A DNA stretch of 64,000 nucleotides, taken from Flavobacterium suaedae. Lineage in GTDB: Bacteria; Bacteroidota; Bacteroidia; Flavobacteriales; Flavobacteriaceae. The position numbers and the translations under genes are program-made. The stretch lies in assembly GCF_014642915.1 (NCBI RefSeq), contig NZ_BMJE01000005.1:1-64000 (forward strand), written 5' to 3'. This document shows, in pieces, positions 45,312 through 52,424 of this stretch (its first letter is position 1; the number at the start of each line of letters is the position of its first letter). Below the pieces are notes generated by a model. That model did not search any database, was not told the origin of the DNA, and worked only from the letters and a program-made list of their open reading frames with translations.

Positions 45312-46679
45312 CTATATAGTCATCGAAAACAGTTTTGTTTCCGGTGATTTTCTTTTTAATCGTAAATCAAAAGCCATGCATATATTTCTTACAAAGGCTT
45401 TACCCTTATCGGTAACAATTATATTGTCTTTCCCTATTTGTAGTAGTCCATCGCTTTCCATTTCATGAAGTTCCAGTAATATATCAGGTAACTCTTTAAA
45501 GTAGTTTGTTTCATCACTCCACGATGTTTTAAAAGAACACATAAGGTTTAATATGTGTTTTCTTATTACAAGATCTTCATCATTAAGCAAGTGTCCTCTG
45601 AAAACAGGAAATTCATTTTGCTCAAGTCTATTATAATAGTCCTCTAAGTTCTTTTCATTTTGAGCAAAGGAATACCAACTATCACTGATTGATGATACAC
45701 CTAGACCAACCATCAACTGCGTTTTTGATGCACTGTACCCCATAAAATTACGATGTAGTTTACCTGTTTGGAAAGCCTCATACATACTGTCTGTTTCCAA
45801 AGCAAAGTGATCCATACCTATTTCATGATATCCCTTTTTAGCCAGCAGTTTTTTACCTTCCTCATAAAGTTTGCGTTTTTCTTCGTCTTTAGGAAGGTTA
45901 TTTTCATCAAAACCACGTTGCCCGTTCCCTTTTATCCAAGGTACGTGTGCATAGCTGTAAAACGATATACGGTCAGGGTTTAGCGAGTTAGTTTTTTCGA
46001 TAGTATCGGTAATATTTTCAAGACTCTGAAAAGGTAACCCGAAAACTAAATCATGACTAATAGAAGTGTACCCTATTTCTTTAGCCCAAAACGTAACCTT
46101 TGCTACATTATGAAAAGGCTGTATGCGGTGTATAGCTGTTTGTACAGTGTTATCGTAGTCTTGCACACCAAAACTTACTCTCCTGAAGCCTAAGTTGTAT
46201 AAAACTTCTAAATGCTTTCTGGTAGTATTGTTTGGATGACCTTCAAAACTAAATTCGTACCCCGGAGCTTTTTCTCCTTTACTTAAAATACCTGTTATTA
46301 GTTTTTCTAAACTTTCAGGACTGAAAAAAGTAGGAGTACCTCCGCCCAAGTGTAGTTCTTTAATTCTTGGTTTATCAGGAAAAGCTGCGCAGTACATATT
46401 CCATTCTTTTAAAACAGCTTCTATATACGGCTGTTCAACTTCATGGCGTTTGGTTATTCTTTTATTGCAACCACAAAAAGTACACATACTTTCACAAAAG
46501 GGTAGGTGTATGTATAAACTAATCCCCTCGGTAGCATTACTTTCGTTAAATGACCTCAGCATGGTTTGTATCCATTGCTGTGTAGTAAAATTGTTCTCTT
46601 CCCAATACGGTACAGTAGGGTAACTGGTATATCGGGGACCCGGTACATTGTACTTTTGAATAATCTTTTCCATACTCAT
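45312..46679 (-). CDS. hemN: Oxygen-independent coproporphyrinogen III oxidase
   Basis: 455 residues from the ATG at 46679 (MSMEKIIQKY); an alternative ATG is at 46673. The open frame extends only via TTG. Radical SAM: HLPFCESMCTFCGCN gives the CxxxCxxC cluster plus the extra Cys that HemN needs; YPTVPYW start and LHLGGGTPTFFS are family features. Anaerobic haem route, converts coproporphyrinogen III. Upstream Fnr-like operator. Confidence 0.95.
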   Translation of the reverse strand: MSMEKIIQKYNVPGPRYTSYPTVPYWEENNFTTQQWIQTMLRSFNESNATEGISLYIHLPFCESMCTFCGCNKRITKRHEVEQPYIEAVLKEWNMYCAAFPDKPRIKELHLGGGTPTFFSPESLEKLITGILSKGEKAPGYEFSFEGHPNNTTRKHLEVLYNLGFRRVSFGVQDYDNTVQTAIHRIQPFHNVAKVTFWAKEIGYTSISHDLVFGLPFQSLENITDTIEKTNSLNPDRISFYSYAHVPWIKGNGQRGFDENNLPKDEEKRKLYEEGKKLLAKKGYHEIGMDHFALETDSMYEAFQTGKLHRNFMGYSASKTQLMVGLGVSSISDSWYSFAQNEKNLEDYYNRLEQNEFPVFRGHLLNDEDLVIRKHILNLMCSFKTSWSDETNYFKELPDILLELHEMESDGLLQIGKDNIIVTDKGKAFVRNICMAFDLRLKRKSPETKLFSMTI

Positions 46680-46694
46680 ACTAATTTCCAAAAT

Positions 46695-46702
46695 CAAAAT
46701 TA
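46695..46702 (-). promoter_or_regulatory. -7 promoter element of hemN
   Basis: Minus-strand TAATTTTG fits TAnnTTTG; start point would be near 46690, giving an 11-base leader. Confidence 0.55.
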
Positions 46703-46724
46703 CCTCTATATGATTTATAAAAAA

Positions 46725-46738
46725 ATGATAATTATCAT
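46725..46738. promoter_or_regulatory. Fnr-like operator upstream of hemN
   Basis: ATGATAATTATCAT, a perfect 14-base palindrome. Its centre (46731.5) is at -41.5 from the inferred start. Differs in one base from the site at 36507-36520. Confidence 0.7.
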
Positions 46739-46799
46739 ATTGGTTTTAACTGTGTTTTAGGCTCTTTTTTATTATTTTAGTGGCAAATTCAACTGAGTT

Positions 46800-47207
46800 A
46801 TGAGAAGATTATTTTACGTATTATTCATTGCCGTTTTAGCTTTAACTTCATGTAAAAATGATACTGAACAAAAACATGGAACGGAACAAAAAATTAGTTT
46901 AGTTAAACCAACTGTTTTTTATGAAAAAATGGCAGAACATGAGGGGAAGATTATAGATGTTCGTACTGAAAAGGAATATAATGCAGGACATATAAAAAAT
47001 GCTATTAATATGCATTTATATGATAAAGATTTTGAGAAGCAGTTAGAAACACTTGATAAAGACCAACGTGTATATGTATACTGCAAAGCAGGAGGGAGGA
47101 GTGCCGAAGCAGTGAATATAATGAAGGAAAAAGGTTTTAAAAGAGTTATAGAACTTGACGGTGGTATAGATGCGTGGCTTGAAGCTAAAAAACCTGTTGT
47201 GAAATAA
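46800..47207 (+). CDS. Rhodanese-domain lipoprotein
   Basis: 135 residues. MRRLFYVLFIAVLALTSCKND with lipobox LTSC. Rhodanese core: IIDVRTEKEYNAGHIKNAINMHL and YVYCKAGGRSAEAVNIM with catalytic Cys, then ELDGGIDAWLEAKKP. Extracytoplasmic rhodanese, divergent from hemN. Sulfur-transfer role unproven. Confidence 0.92.
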   Translation: MRRLFYVLFIAVLALTSCKNDTEQKHGTEQKISLVKPTVFYEKMAEHEGKIIDVRTEKEYNAGHIKNAINMHLYDKDFEKQLETLDKDQRVYVYCKAGGRSAEAVNIMKEKGFKRVIELDGGIDAWLEAKKPVVK

Positions 47208-47229
47208 CGTAGGAACTCTCTCTATATAT

Positions 47230-47256
47230 AAAAGCCCCAAACCTAGGGGCTTTTTT
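47230..47256. terminator. Bidirectional terminator at the edge of the immunity island
   Basis: AAAAGCCCCAAACCTAGGGGCTTTTTT. The T-run touches the stop codon (47255-47257) of the SUKH-3 gene. Confidence 0.88.
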
Positions 47257-47719
47257 ATTGATACTCATCAGCCCACTGGTTAGTTTCGGGGTTCCATACA
47301 AGCGTATCTGAATAATCTTCCATGATTACTTTTTCTATGCCTGCTATAAAATCATTAGATACAAGACATGGGAAATCTCCAGCCATGTATATTCTGCCTT
47401 CAGCATCACATTCCAATGTTGTGTTATCAAGAGGGTAATATGCAATAGGGAAAGTATATTTTCCTCCGTAATAAGCAGGCTTTGATAGATATTCATTTAT
47501 TGAATACCCTCCTTCTGTCAAAGCTTTAAAGTTCATTACAGCTCCCTCAAAAGTAGGTATTGTTTTTACTATTAAATCTCCATACTCATATAAAAACTCT
47601 TTTAAGAAATCAGGAAACTTTTCAAATCCATCTAATTTTTCAAATGCAGATTTCATGTTTCGACCTTCGAACCATCCTGCTTTTTCAAATTGTTTTTGTA
47701 CTTCTGTTTTAAATTGCAT
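47255..47719 (-). CDS. SUKH-3 family immunity protein, copy A
   Basis: 154 residues, cytoplasmic. MQFKTEVQKQFEKAGWFEGRN and KFPDFLKEFLYEYGDLIV give the helix-rich SUKH-3 start; CDAEGRIYMAGDFPCLVSNDFIAGIEKV and WNPETNQWADEYQ are family features. SUKH-3 proteins bind and neutralise polymorphic-toxin domains. Shares near-identical N-terminal 21 residues and C-terminal WNPETNQW.DEY with copy B at 48684, but the middle differs. Last gene of the island. Confidence 0.82.
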   Translation of the reverse strand: MQFKTEVQKQFEKAGWFEGRNMKSAFEKLDGFEKFPDFLKEFLYEYGDLIVKTIPTFEGAVMNFKALTEGGYSINEYLSKPAYYGGKYTFPIAYYPLDNTTLECDAEGRIYMAGDFPCLVSNDFIAGIEKVIMEDYSDTLVWNPETNQWADEYQ

Positions 47720-47721
47720 TT

Positions 47722-48026
47722 TTAATCCAATCTTCTATTGTTAGGCCATCTGCCTGCTTCATATTCTTCAATGTAGTAATCTACCCCCATAGCTGTTCCA
47801 AAAACAATAACTTTTCCGGTTTTATTTTCTACTAAAAAAGGAGCATTTCCTGCTAAAGCATATTCTTCGTTTCCATTTTCAATTAGTTGTTTACTATTAT
47901 AGCAATAAATATTACCGTATGTTTTTTTTATAGTTATATGGTGACCAATTAATAATTCAATATTGATTTCCTTTTCAATTTTTTTATATAATTTTCTGCA
48001 ATTTCATTCATTTCTTCATTCTTCAT
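47722..48026 (-). pseudogene. Frameshifted Imm35/YrhB-like immunity gene
   Basis: Homologue of the intact gene at 49142-49450. It starts MKNEEMNEIAENYIKK from the ATG at 48026, then needs +1 base in the A7 run (plus strand T7 at 47979-47985) to continue as IEKEINIELLIGHH ... EEYALAGNAPFLVENKTG ... DYYIEEYEAGRWPNNRRLD. Two bases before SUKH-3 copy A, the same order and spacing as the intact pair. Could be a real pseudogene, a phase-variable tract or a base-calling error. Confidence 0.75.
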
Positions 48027-48062
48027 TATTTTTTAGTGTTGAAAAGTTATTCATAACAGATA

Positions 48063-48596
48063 TTAAATAAACCTTTTTGCTTTATTCATATTTGCTTTAA
48101 GTTTAAATTTAGTAGATTTTACCTCAATATACTCTATTCCACTATCTGATTTTAATATATATTTGTTATCATTCTTTGTCCATTGTTTTTCTCCTAATGA
48201 CTGCTCAACAACATTTTCAATATCATCTAATGGTGACATAAACTCGAATTCTACATACTCAAAAAAGTCTTCTTTCGTATACTTTGATTTTAAATTTTTA
48301 ATATCATTTCTGTATGTTAAGTTTTCTAGATATATTTTTCCATTATCTAATATTTCTTTTTGACTTGTAGAGGAAATTAGAGATGAAAATATAGCAAAAC
48401 CAGCATGATTATCTTTAAACATCGTTACAATTATCCATAGTATATCTTCAGTTTTACAGGTTTTTGCAAACTCTTCAAACTCTGTTTTTTCTTTATCATA
48501 TTTAAAAAACATTTCTATACTTTCGTCGGGATCATCTATGAGTTTCATAGGTTCCACATAATAAAATAGTTCAAAGTCTAAATCTTCTTTTTTCAT
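48063..48596 (-). CDS. Probable orphan immunity protein
   Basis: 177 residues, soluble, rich in Lys, Asp and Glu. MKKEDLDFELFYYVEPMKLIDDP, WIIVTMFKDNHAGFAIFSSLISS, and C-terminal NKYILKSDSGIEYIEVKSTKFKLKANMNKAKRF. I do not recognise the family. Immunity role is inferred only from its place between two Imm35-SUKH-3 pairs and its size. Confidence 0.55.
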   Translation of the reverse strand: MKKEDLDFELFYYVEPMKLIDDPDESIEMFFKYDKEKTEFEEFAKTCKTEDILWIIVTMFKDNHAGFAIFSSLISSTSQKEILDNGKIYLENLTYRNDIKNLKSKYTKEDFFEYVEFEFMSPLDDIENVVEQSLGEKQWTKNDNKYILKSDSGIEYIEVKSTKFKLKANMNKAKRFI

Positions 48597-48657
48597 GATA
48601 CAGAATAATTTATAAATTTAAATTCTTTTTATTATAAATAGTTAGCGTTGAAAAATA

Positions 48658-48680
48658 AAAACCACCTAAAAGGTGGTTTT
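48658..48680 (-). terminator. Terminator of the toxin-immunity operon
   Basis: AAAACCACCTAAAAGGTGGTTTT: stem AAAACCACC/GGTGGTTTT, T-rich on the minus strand, directly after SUKH-3 copy B. Genes beyond it (177-residue ORF onward) thus need read-through or their own promoter. Confidence 0.85.
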
Positions 48681-48683
48681 ATA

Positions 48684-49139
48684 TTAGTATTCATCTACCC
48701 ATTGGTTTGTTTCGGGGTTCCATTCAAAATAATTTGTCCAATTATCTTCAATAATTTTTTCAATTCCTTCTGTAAAAGTATCACTTATTTTAAAATAACG
48801 ATCTCCTGCTAAAAATACCGCCCCATTAGAATCCGTATATACAAAATAATGGTCAGGATAGTAGTAGCCTACCTTATATAAAACATCAGAAAAAGGTAAG
48901 TTTTTTTCACTATTATTTTTAATGAACTTAATAGTAGTATCTAAAGTGTTTATAACTTCTGATTTGGAAGGTTTACAATCTTCAATTATTAAATCACAGT
49001 ATGATTTTAAAAAATCTTTAAGGTGATTAGGTAAGTCAATATAATTCGAAATTTTTTGAATTAATTTATTTTCAGTGTTTCGACTTTCGAACCATCCTGC
49101 TTTTTCAAATTGTTTTTGTACTTCTGTTTTAAATTGCAT
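48684..49139 (-). CDS. SUKH-3 family immunity protein, copy B
   Basis: 151 residues. Same N-terminus as copy A, MQFKTEVQKQFEKAGWFESRN, then NYIDLPNHLKDFLKSYCDLIIED, YYPDHYFVYTDSNGAVFLAGDRYFK, and WNPETNQWVDEY. Follows the intact Imm35 gene by two bases and so belongs to the 870-residue toxin operon. Which of the two neutralises the toxin is not determined. Confidence 0.82.
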   Translation of the reverse strand: MQFKTEVQKQFEKAGWFESRNTENKLIQKISNYIDLPNHLKDFLKSYCDLIIEDCKPSKSEVINTLDTTIKFIKNNSEKNLPFSDVLYKVGYYYPDHYFVYTDSNGAVFLAGDRYFKISDTFTEGIEKIIEDNWTNYFEWNPETNQWVDEY

Positions 49140-49141
49140 TT

Positions 49142-49450
49142 TTAATCCAATCCTCTATTGTTAGGCCATCTACCTGCCTCATATTCTTCAATGTAGTAAT
49201 CCTCAGTATGAGCAGTTCCAAAAACTACTATATTACCTGTTTCTTTTTCTACTAAAAAAGGAGCATTTCCTGCTACAGCATATTTTTCATTCCGAGTTTC
49301 ATAATATTTTTTACTAGTATAGAAAAAAATATTTCCATATGGTTTTTTAATTATTAATTCATTAATTAATACAGTTTCAATTTTCGAATCATTTTCAATC
49401 CGTTTTATTTCACTATTGGCAATGTTTAAAATTTCTTGTTCAGTTAACAT
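49142..49450 (-). CDS. Imm35/YrhB-like immunity protein
   Basis: 102 residues. MLTEQEILNIANSEIKRIENDS at the N-terminus; KYAVAGNAPFLVEKETGNIVVFGTA and YIEEYEAGRWP are the YrhB/Imm35 core strands. Eight bases after the toxin gene, the classic immunity position. Ends two bases before SUKH-3 copy B. Confidence 0.82.
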   Translation of the reverse strand: MLTEQEILNIANSEIKRIENDSKIETVLINELIIKKPYGNIFFYTSKKYYETRNEKYAVAGNAPFLVEKETGNIVVFGTAHTEDYYIEEYEAGRWPNNRGLD

Positions 49451-49458
49451 AATGTTTT

Positions 49459-52071
49459 TTAATTTATTTTTAAATATTTGAAATACTCATATCCATTTTT
49501 CAGATTAGCTATTTTACCATTTTGACCATCTACTAAAAGTAACTTATTATCTGTCTTAATAACATTAAAAACATGTCCAGGTTTTAAAGTTCTAGCGCCA
49601 TATATTATTCCTATTTCACCTTCTTTCATAGATTGTCCTAATTGAGGAATAGTTTTTCTAAAAAAGATTCCTTCAAAAAGACTTTCTAAAACACCTATGT
49701 TTTGATAACTAGAATGCTTAACAATTTTTATTTTTCCTGTTTTTAAAAATTCAACAACTGCTTGCACAACATTTACACAATTAGTATCTGATATTTGTAC
49801 TATTTCACCATCTATAACTTTATGGTTAAAATATATTAAAGCCTCTTCAATGTTATCTAGTGCTTCTTCTGGAGTAATTTTGGAAAGTCTTTCCAGCCCT
49901 TCGAGAAATTCTCTCACTTTTTCTGGGTCTTTACTAACCCTAATGTTTTCAGCCATTCCGGCTGATTCTCTCAAGTTTTTAAGAACATCATCTTTTTCGT
50001 CATCTGTAAGTTTACGGGTTACACCGTCTTCTTCAATCGCTATATCGTCCAGCTGTTTTTGAAGTTTTATCAGGTCTTCTTCTGTTCCTATAACTTTTTG
50101 TGCCGCTTTTTTTAATCCTTTTCGTATAGCAGCTGTAACTTCACCCGCTAAAGATAACATTTCTAACCAAAAAAGATACTCACTAATGGCTTGTCCTATT
50201 TCAGAGTCTTCTGCACCTGTTAGCTTTAATAATGCATTGGCAACACCACTGCTAAGCTCTATAGTAGCGCCAATAGCTCTTAGTATTGCAAATGAACGTA
50301 TAACGCCTGCTGATATTTCGGCTAAAGTACCTACTCCGCTCGCAATCGCAACAGCATCTAAAGCATATTCACCGGCGGTCATTACATTGCTCCAAAATTG
50401 TTTATCTCTGTTTGCCAATAATACAAAAGCAGGAACTATGGTGTCCAATTCCATTTCTGTTTCCTGTTTTTCAATATTTTTCAGGTAAATAGGGTGAAAA
50501 GGATGATACCAAAAATAATCTTTAATTTCTTTCAACTTCTCTTCACTTCCTCCATCGCCATCACGTGTTGTAATTGTTTCATATTGTCCGGTATCATAAG
50601 CAACTTGTACGATACGCTCTCTTTCTCCTTTTGTATTGGTTGCAAAATAGGCTGCAACATTACTGGAGTAAAAGCCAAGCGATTTTTGAGATTGATATGC
50701 CAAAAATATTGGTCCGTCAGATGTTTTAAACTCTGTGTTAACTTCAGGGTCAAAGTTTACAAATCGTGATTGTCTCCAAGCCTTATTAACCATTCTAACA
50801 AATTTATGCCCATTATTTCCATGAATTCTATCATATAAATATTCTACAATGAGCATCTCTGTGTCTGTATCCACTTTTTTTGCTAAACGTTCTATAAAGC
50901 CATTCGCTTTTCTTTCATCTTCCTCTCCTTTCTCTTCTTTTTCTTTCTCTTCTAAAACAAAGAGATTTTCTCTTTCTAAAATTATTTCAAGAATTTTTAT
51001 AAAGATGTCTTCTTCTGCTATGGTAAGTTTATTAGTTAAACTATTTCTTTTTATACCTGATTCTACCAATAGCCACAAAACTTCAGTATCTATTTCTATA
51101 TGTATAAAATCCGGCAGGTAATATAATATTTCTAAAGCATCAATATAATATAGTTTTGAATCAGCTTTTATTTTACGTTCCAGCGGACGCAGAACCTGAT
51201 TTCTAAAATTGTCTTGAAATGTAATACGTGTTGCGTTGCCACCTACAGAGGTTAAATCAAGACCATGTTCAAATAATGTTTCATTTAAAAAAGAAAGAAT
51301 ACCACCTATATGATTAAACTTTAATATTAATGCATAGCTGTTATCTTCAGTTCCAAATGAGGGTTGAAAGTCTTTAGTATGGAAGCTGTATTTTAATATA
51401 TAAGTTTTACTGTATATATCTATATCCAGTAAAGGAATAATGTCGATTATACCATCTTTATGAGACTTTATTACCTCTACATCTCTATCTGTATCATATA
51501 ACATTTGTTCTCCATATAGTAGAACATTCATAATATTTGCAAATAAGGTTACAGGCTTGCTAAACCAATACTTATAGTCTCCACTTTCTATCTCTTTAAT
51601 GTATTTTTCGCTATCATTGAAAGGAATGGTGTCTGAAAAAACAACAGCTTCCTTTAAAGTAATAGGATAAATTACTACTCGGTTTAAAAGGGTATCATAT
51701 ATATATTCAGAATATTGTAAATTAATGGGGTATTCTTGTAATTCGTTTAAGTTTGGAAATTCAGTTTCATTTGTAAGTAAATTATAGAAAGTATTATTTG
51801 AAGTTTTTATAAAATATTTTCTTCCGGCACTAGTGTTCCATAAATAAATTATTGTGGCATTATAAGTATCCAGAATTTGAAAAATTCTGACATATGTAGA
51901 CATATCAGTTTCAAAACTATTTTTATCTACTGTATAACTTTCATTTCCATCTTCTAGGTAAGTGAGAAAGACTTCGTTTATAGAGCTTGTAATATTTTCT
52001 TTAGCCTGTCTGTCTAAACGAAGGTATTTTATGAGATCAGAGAAAGTTCCCATATCAATGTTTTTTGTCAA
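49459..52071 (-). CDS. Polymorphic toxin with C-terminal papain-fold (glutamine deamidase-like) domain
   Basis: 870 residues, no signal peptide. N-terminal 450 residues are of unknown family. KDYFWYHPFHPIYLK (about residue 530) leads to a helical, Ala/Ile-rich zone (AGEYALDAVAIASGVGTL, then SFAILRAIGATIELSSGVANALL), a common pre-toxin/translocation-like segment. The C-terminal about 130 residues fit papain-fold toxin 1: NCVNVVQAVVEFL (Cys765), PGHVFNVIK (His832), LLLVDGQNGK (Asp848). Such domains deamidate Gln in host proteins or act as proteases. Followed by Imm35 and SUKH-3 genes. Confidence 0.78.
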   Translation of the reverse strand: MTKNIDMGTFSDLIKYLRLDRQAKENITSSINEVFLTYLEDGNESYTVDKNSFETDMSTYVRIFQILDTYNATIIYLWNTSAGRKYFIKTSNNTFYNLLTNETEFPNLNELQEYPINLQYSEYIYDTLLNRVVIYPITLKEAVVFSDTIPFNDSEKYIKEIESGDYKYWFSKPVTLFANIMNVLLYGEQMLYDTDRDVEVIKSHKDGIIDIIPLLDIDIYSKTYILKYSFHTKDFQPSFGTEDNSYALILKFNHIGGILSFLNETLFEHGLDLTSVGGNATRITFQDNFRNQVLRPLERKIKADSKLYYIDALEILYYLPDFIHIEIDTEVLWLLVESGIKRNSLTNKLTIAEEDIFIKILEIILERENLFVLEEKEKEEKGEEDERKANGFIERLAKKVDTDTEMLIVEYLYDRIHGNNGHKFVRMVNKAWRQSRFVNFDPEVNTEFKTSDGPIFLAYQSQKSLGFYSSNVAAYFATNTKGERERIVQVAYDTGQYETITTRDGDGGSEEKLKEIKDYFWYHPFHPIYLKNIEKQETEMELDTIVPAFVLLANRDKQFWSNVMTAGEYALDAVAIASGVGTLAEISAGVIRSFAILRAIGATIELSSGVANALLKLTGAEDSEIGQAISEYLFWLEMLSLAGEVTAAIRKGLKKAAQKVIGTEEDLIKLQKQLDDIAIEEDGVTRKLTDDEKDDVLKNLRESAGMAENIRVSKDPEKVREFLEGLERLSKITPEEALDNIEEALIYFNHKVIDGEIVQISDTNCVNVVQAVVEFLKTGKIKIVKHSSYQNIGVLESLFEGIFFRKTIPQLGQSMKEGEIGIIYGARTLKPGHVFNVIKTDNKLLLVDGQNGKIANLKNGYEYFKYLKIN

Positions 52072-52085
52072 ATCTCCTGTAAAGC

Positions 52086-52424
52086 TTAAGCTAATTTATT
52101 ATTAGGATATAGCTCAATTTGGTAGTTCATGTATTTAAAAAAATCTAAAGCTCCTTTTTCATCAGTAATTTTTAAATCAATATGGTAATTTAAATCTGTA
52201 GTCCATGCCTTAGTATTGATTATGGGGAAATCGCAAACTATTACAATATCCCAGTCTTTACCTGTTAAAGAATTCCATTCAGTTATAGGTTTACGTGCAC
52301 GGCTACCATATAGGTAAATTGTATGTACAGGGCTTATTAGCTCTATTTTTGATTTGAGTTCATCAAAAAGGTATGGCAGCACCTTATCGTGCTGCCATAT
52401 TAAATCTAATTTTCTGCGACTCAT
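52086..52424 (-). CDS. Minimal nucleotidyltransferase (MNT-type)
   Basis: 112 residues. Pol-beta-fold motif IYLYGSRARKPIT then DWDIVIVCDFP (two metal-binding Asp) and HIDLKITDE (third Asp). All three acidic positions present, so likely active. No HEPN partner. Its start overlaps the stop of the 1374-residue gene by four bases (ATGA), and 14 bases separate it from the toxin gene, so it is translated with them. Possibly modifies (AMPylates) one of its operon partners; no direct evidence. Confidence 0.85.
   Translation of the reverse strand: MSRRKLDLIWQHDKVLPYLFDELKSKIELISPVHTIYLYGSRARKPITEWNSLTGKDWDIVIVCDFPIINTKAWTTDLNYHIDLKITDEKGALDFFKYMNYQIELYPNNKLA

Noticed and set aside
46680-46697. TTG start for hemN
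   Set aside because: It would place the start codon within the -7 region; ATG at 46679 or 46673 is enough.
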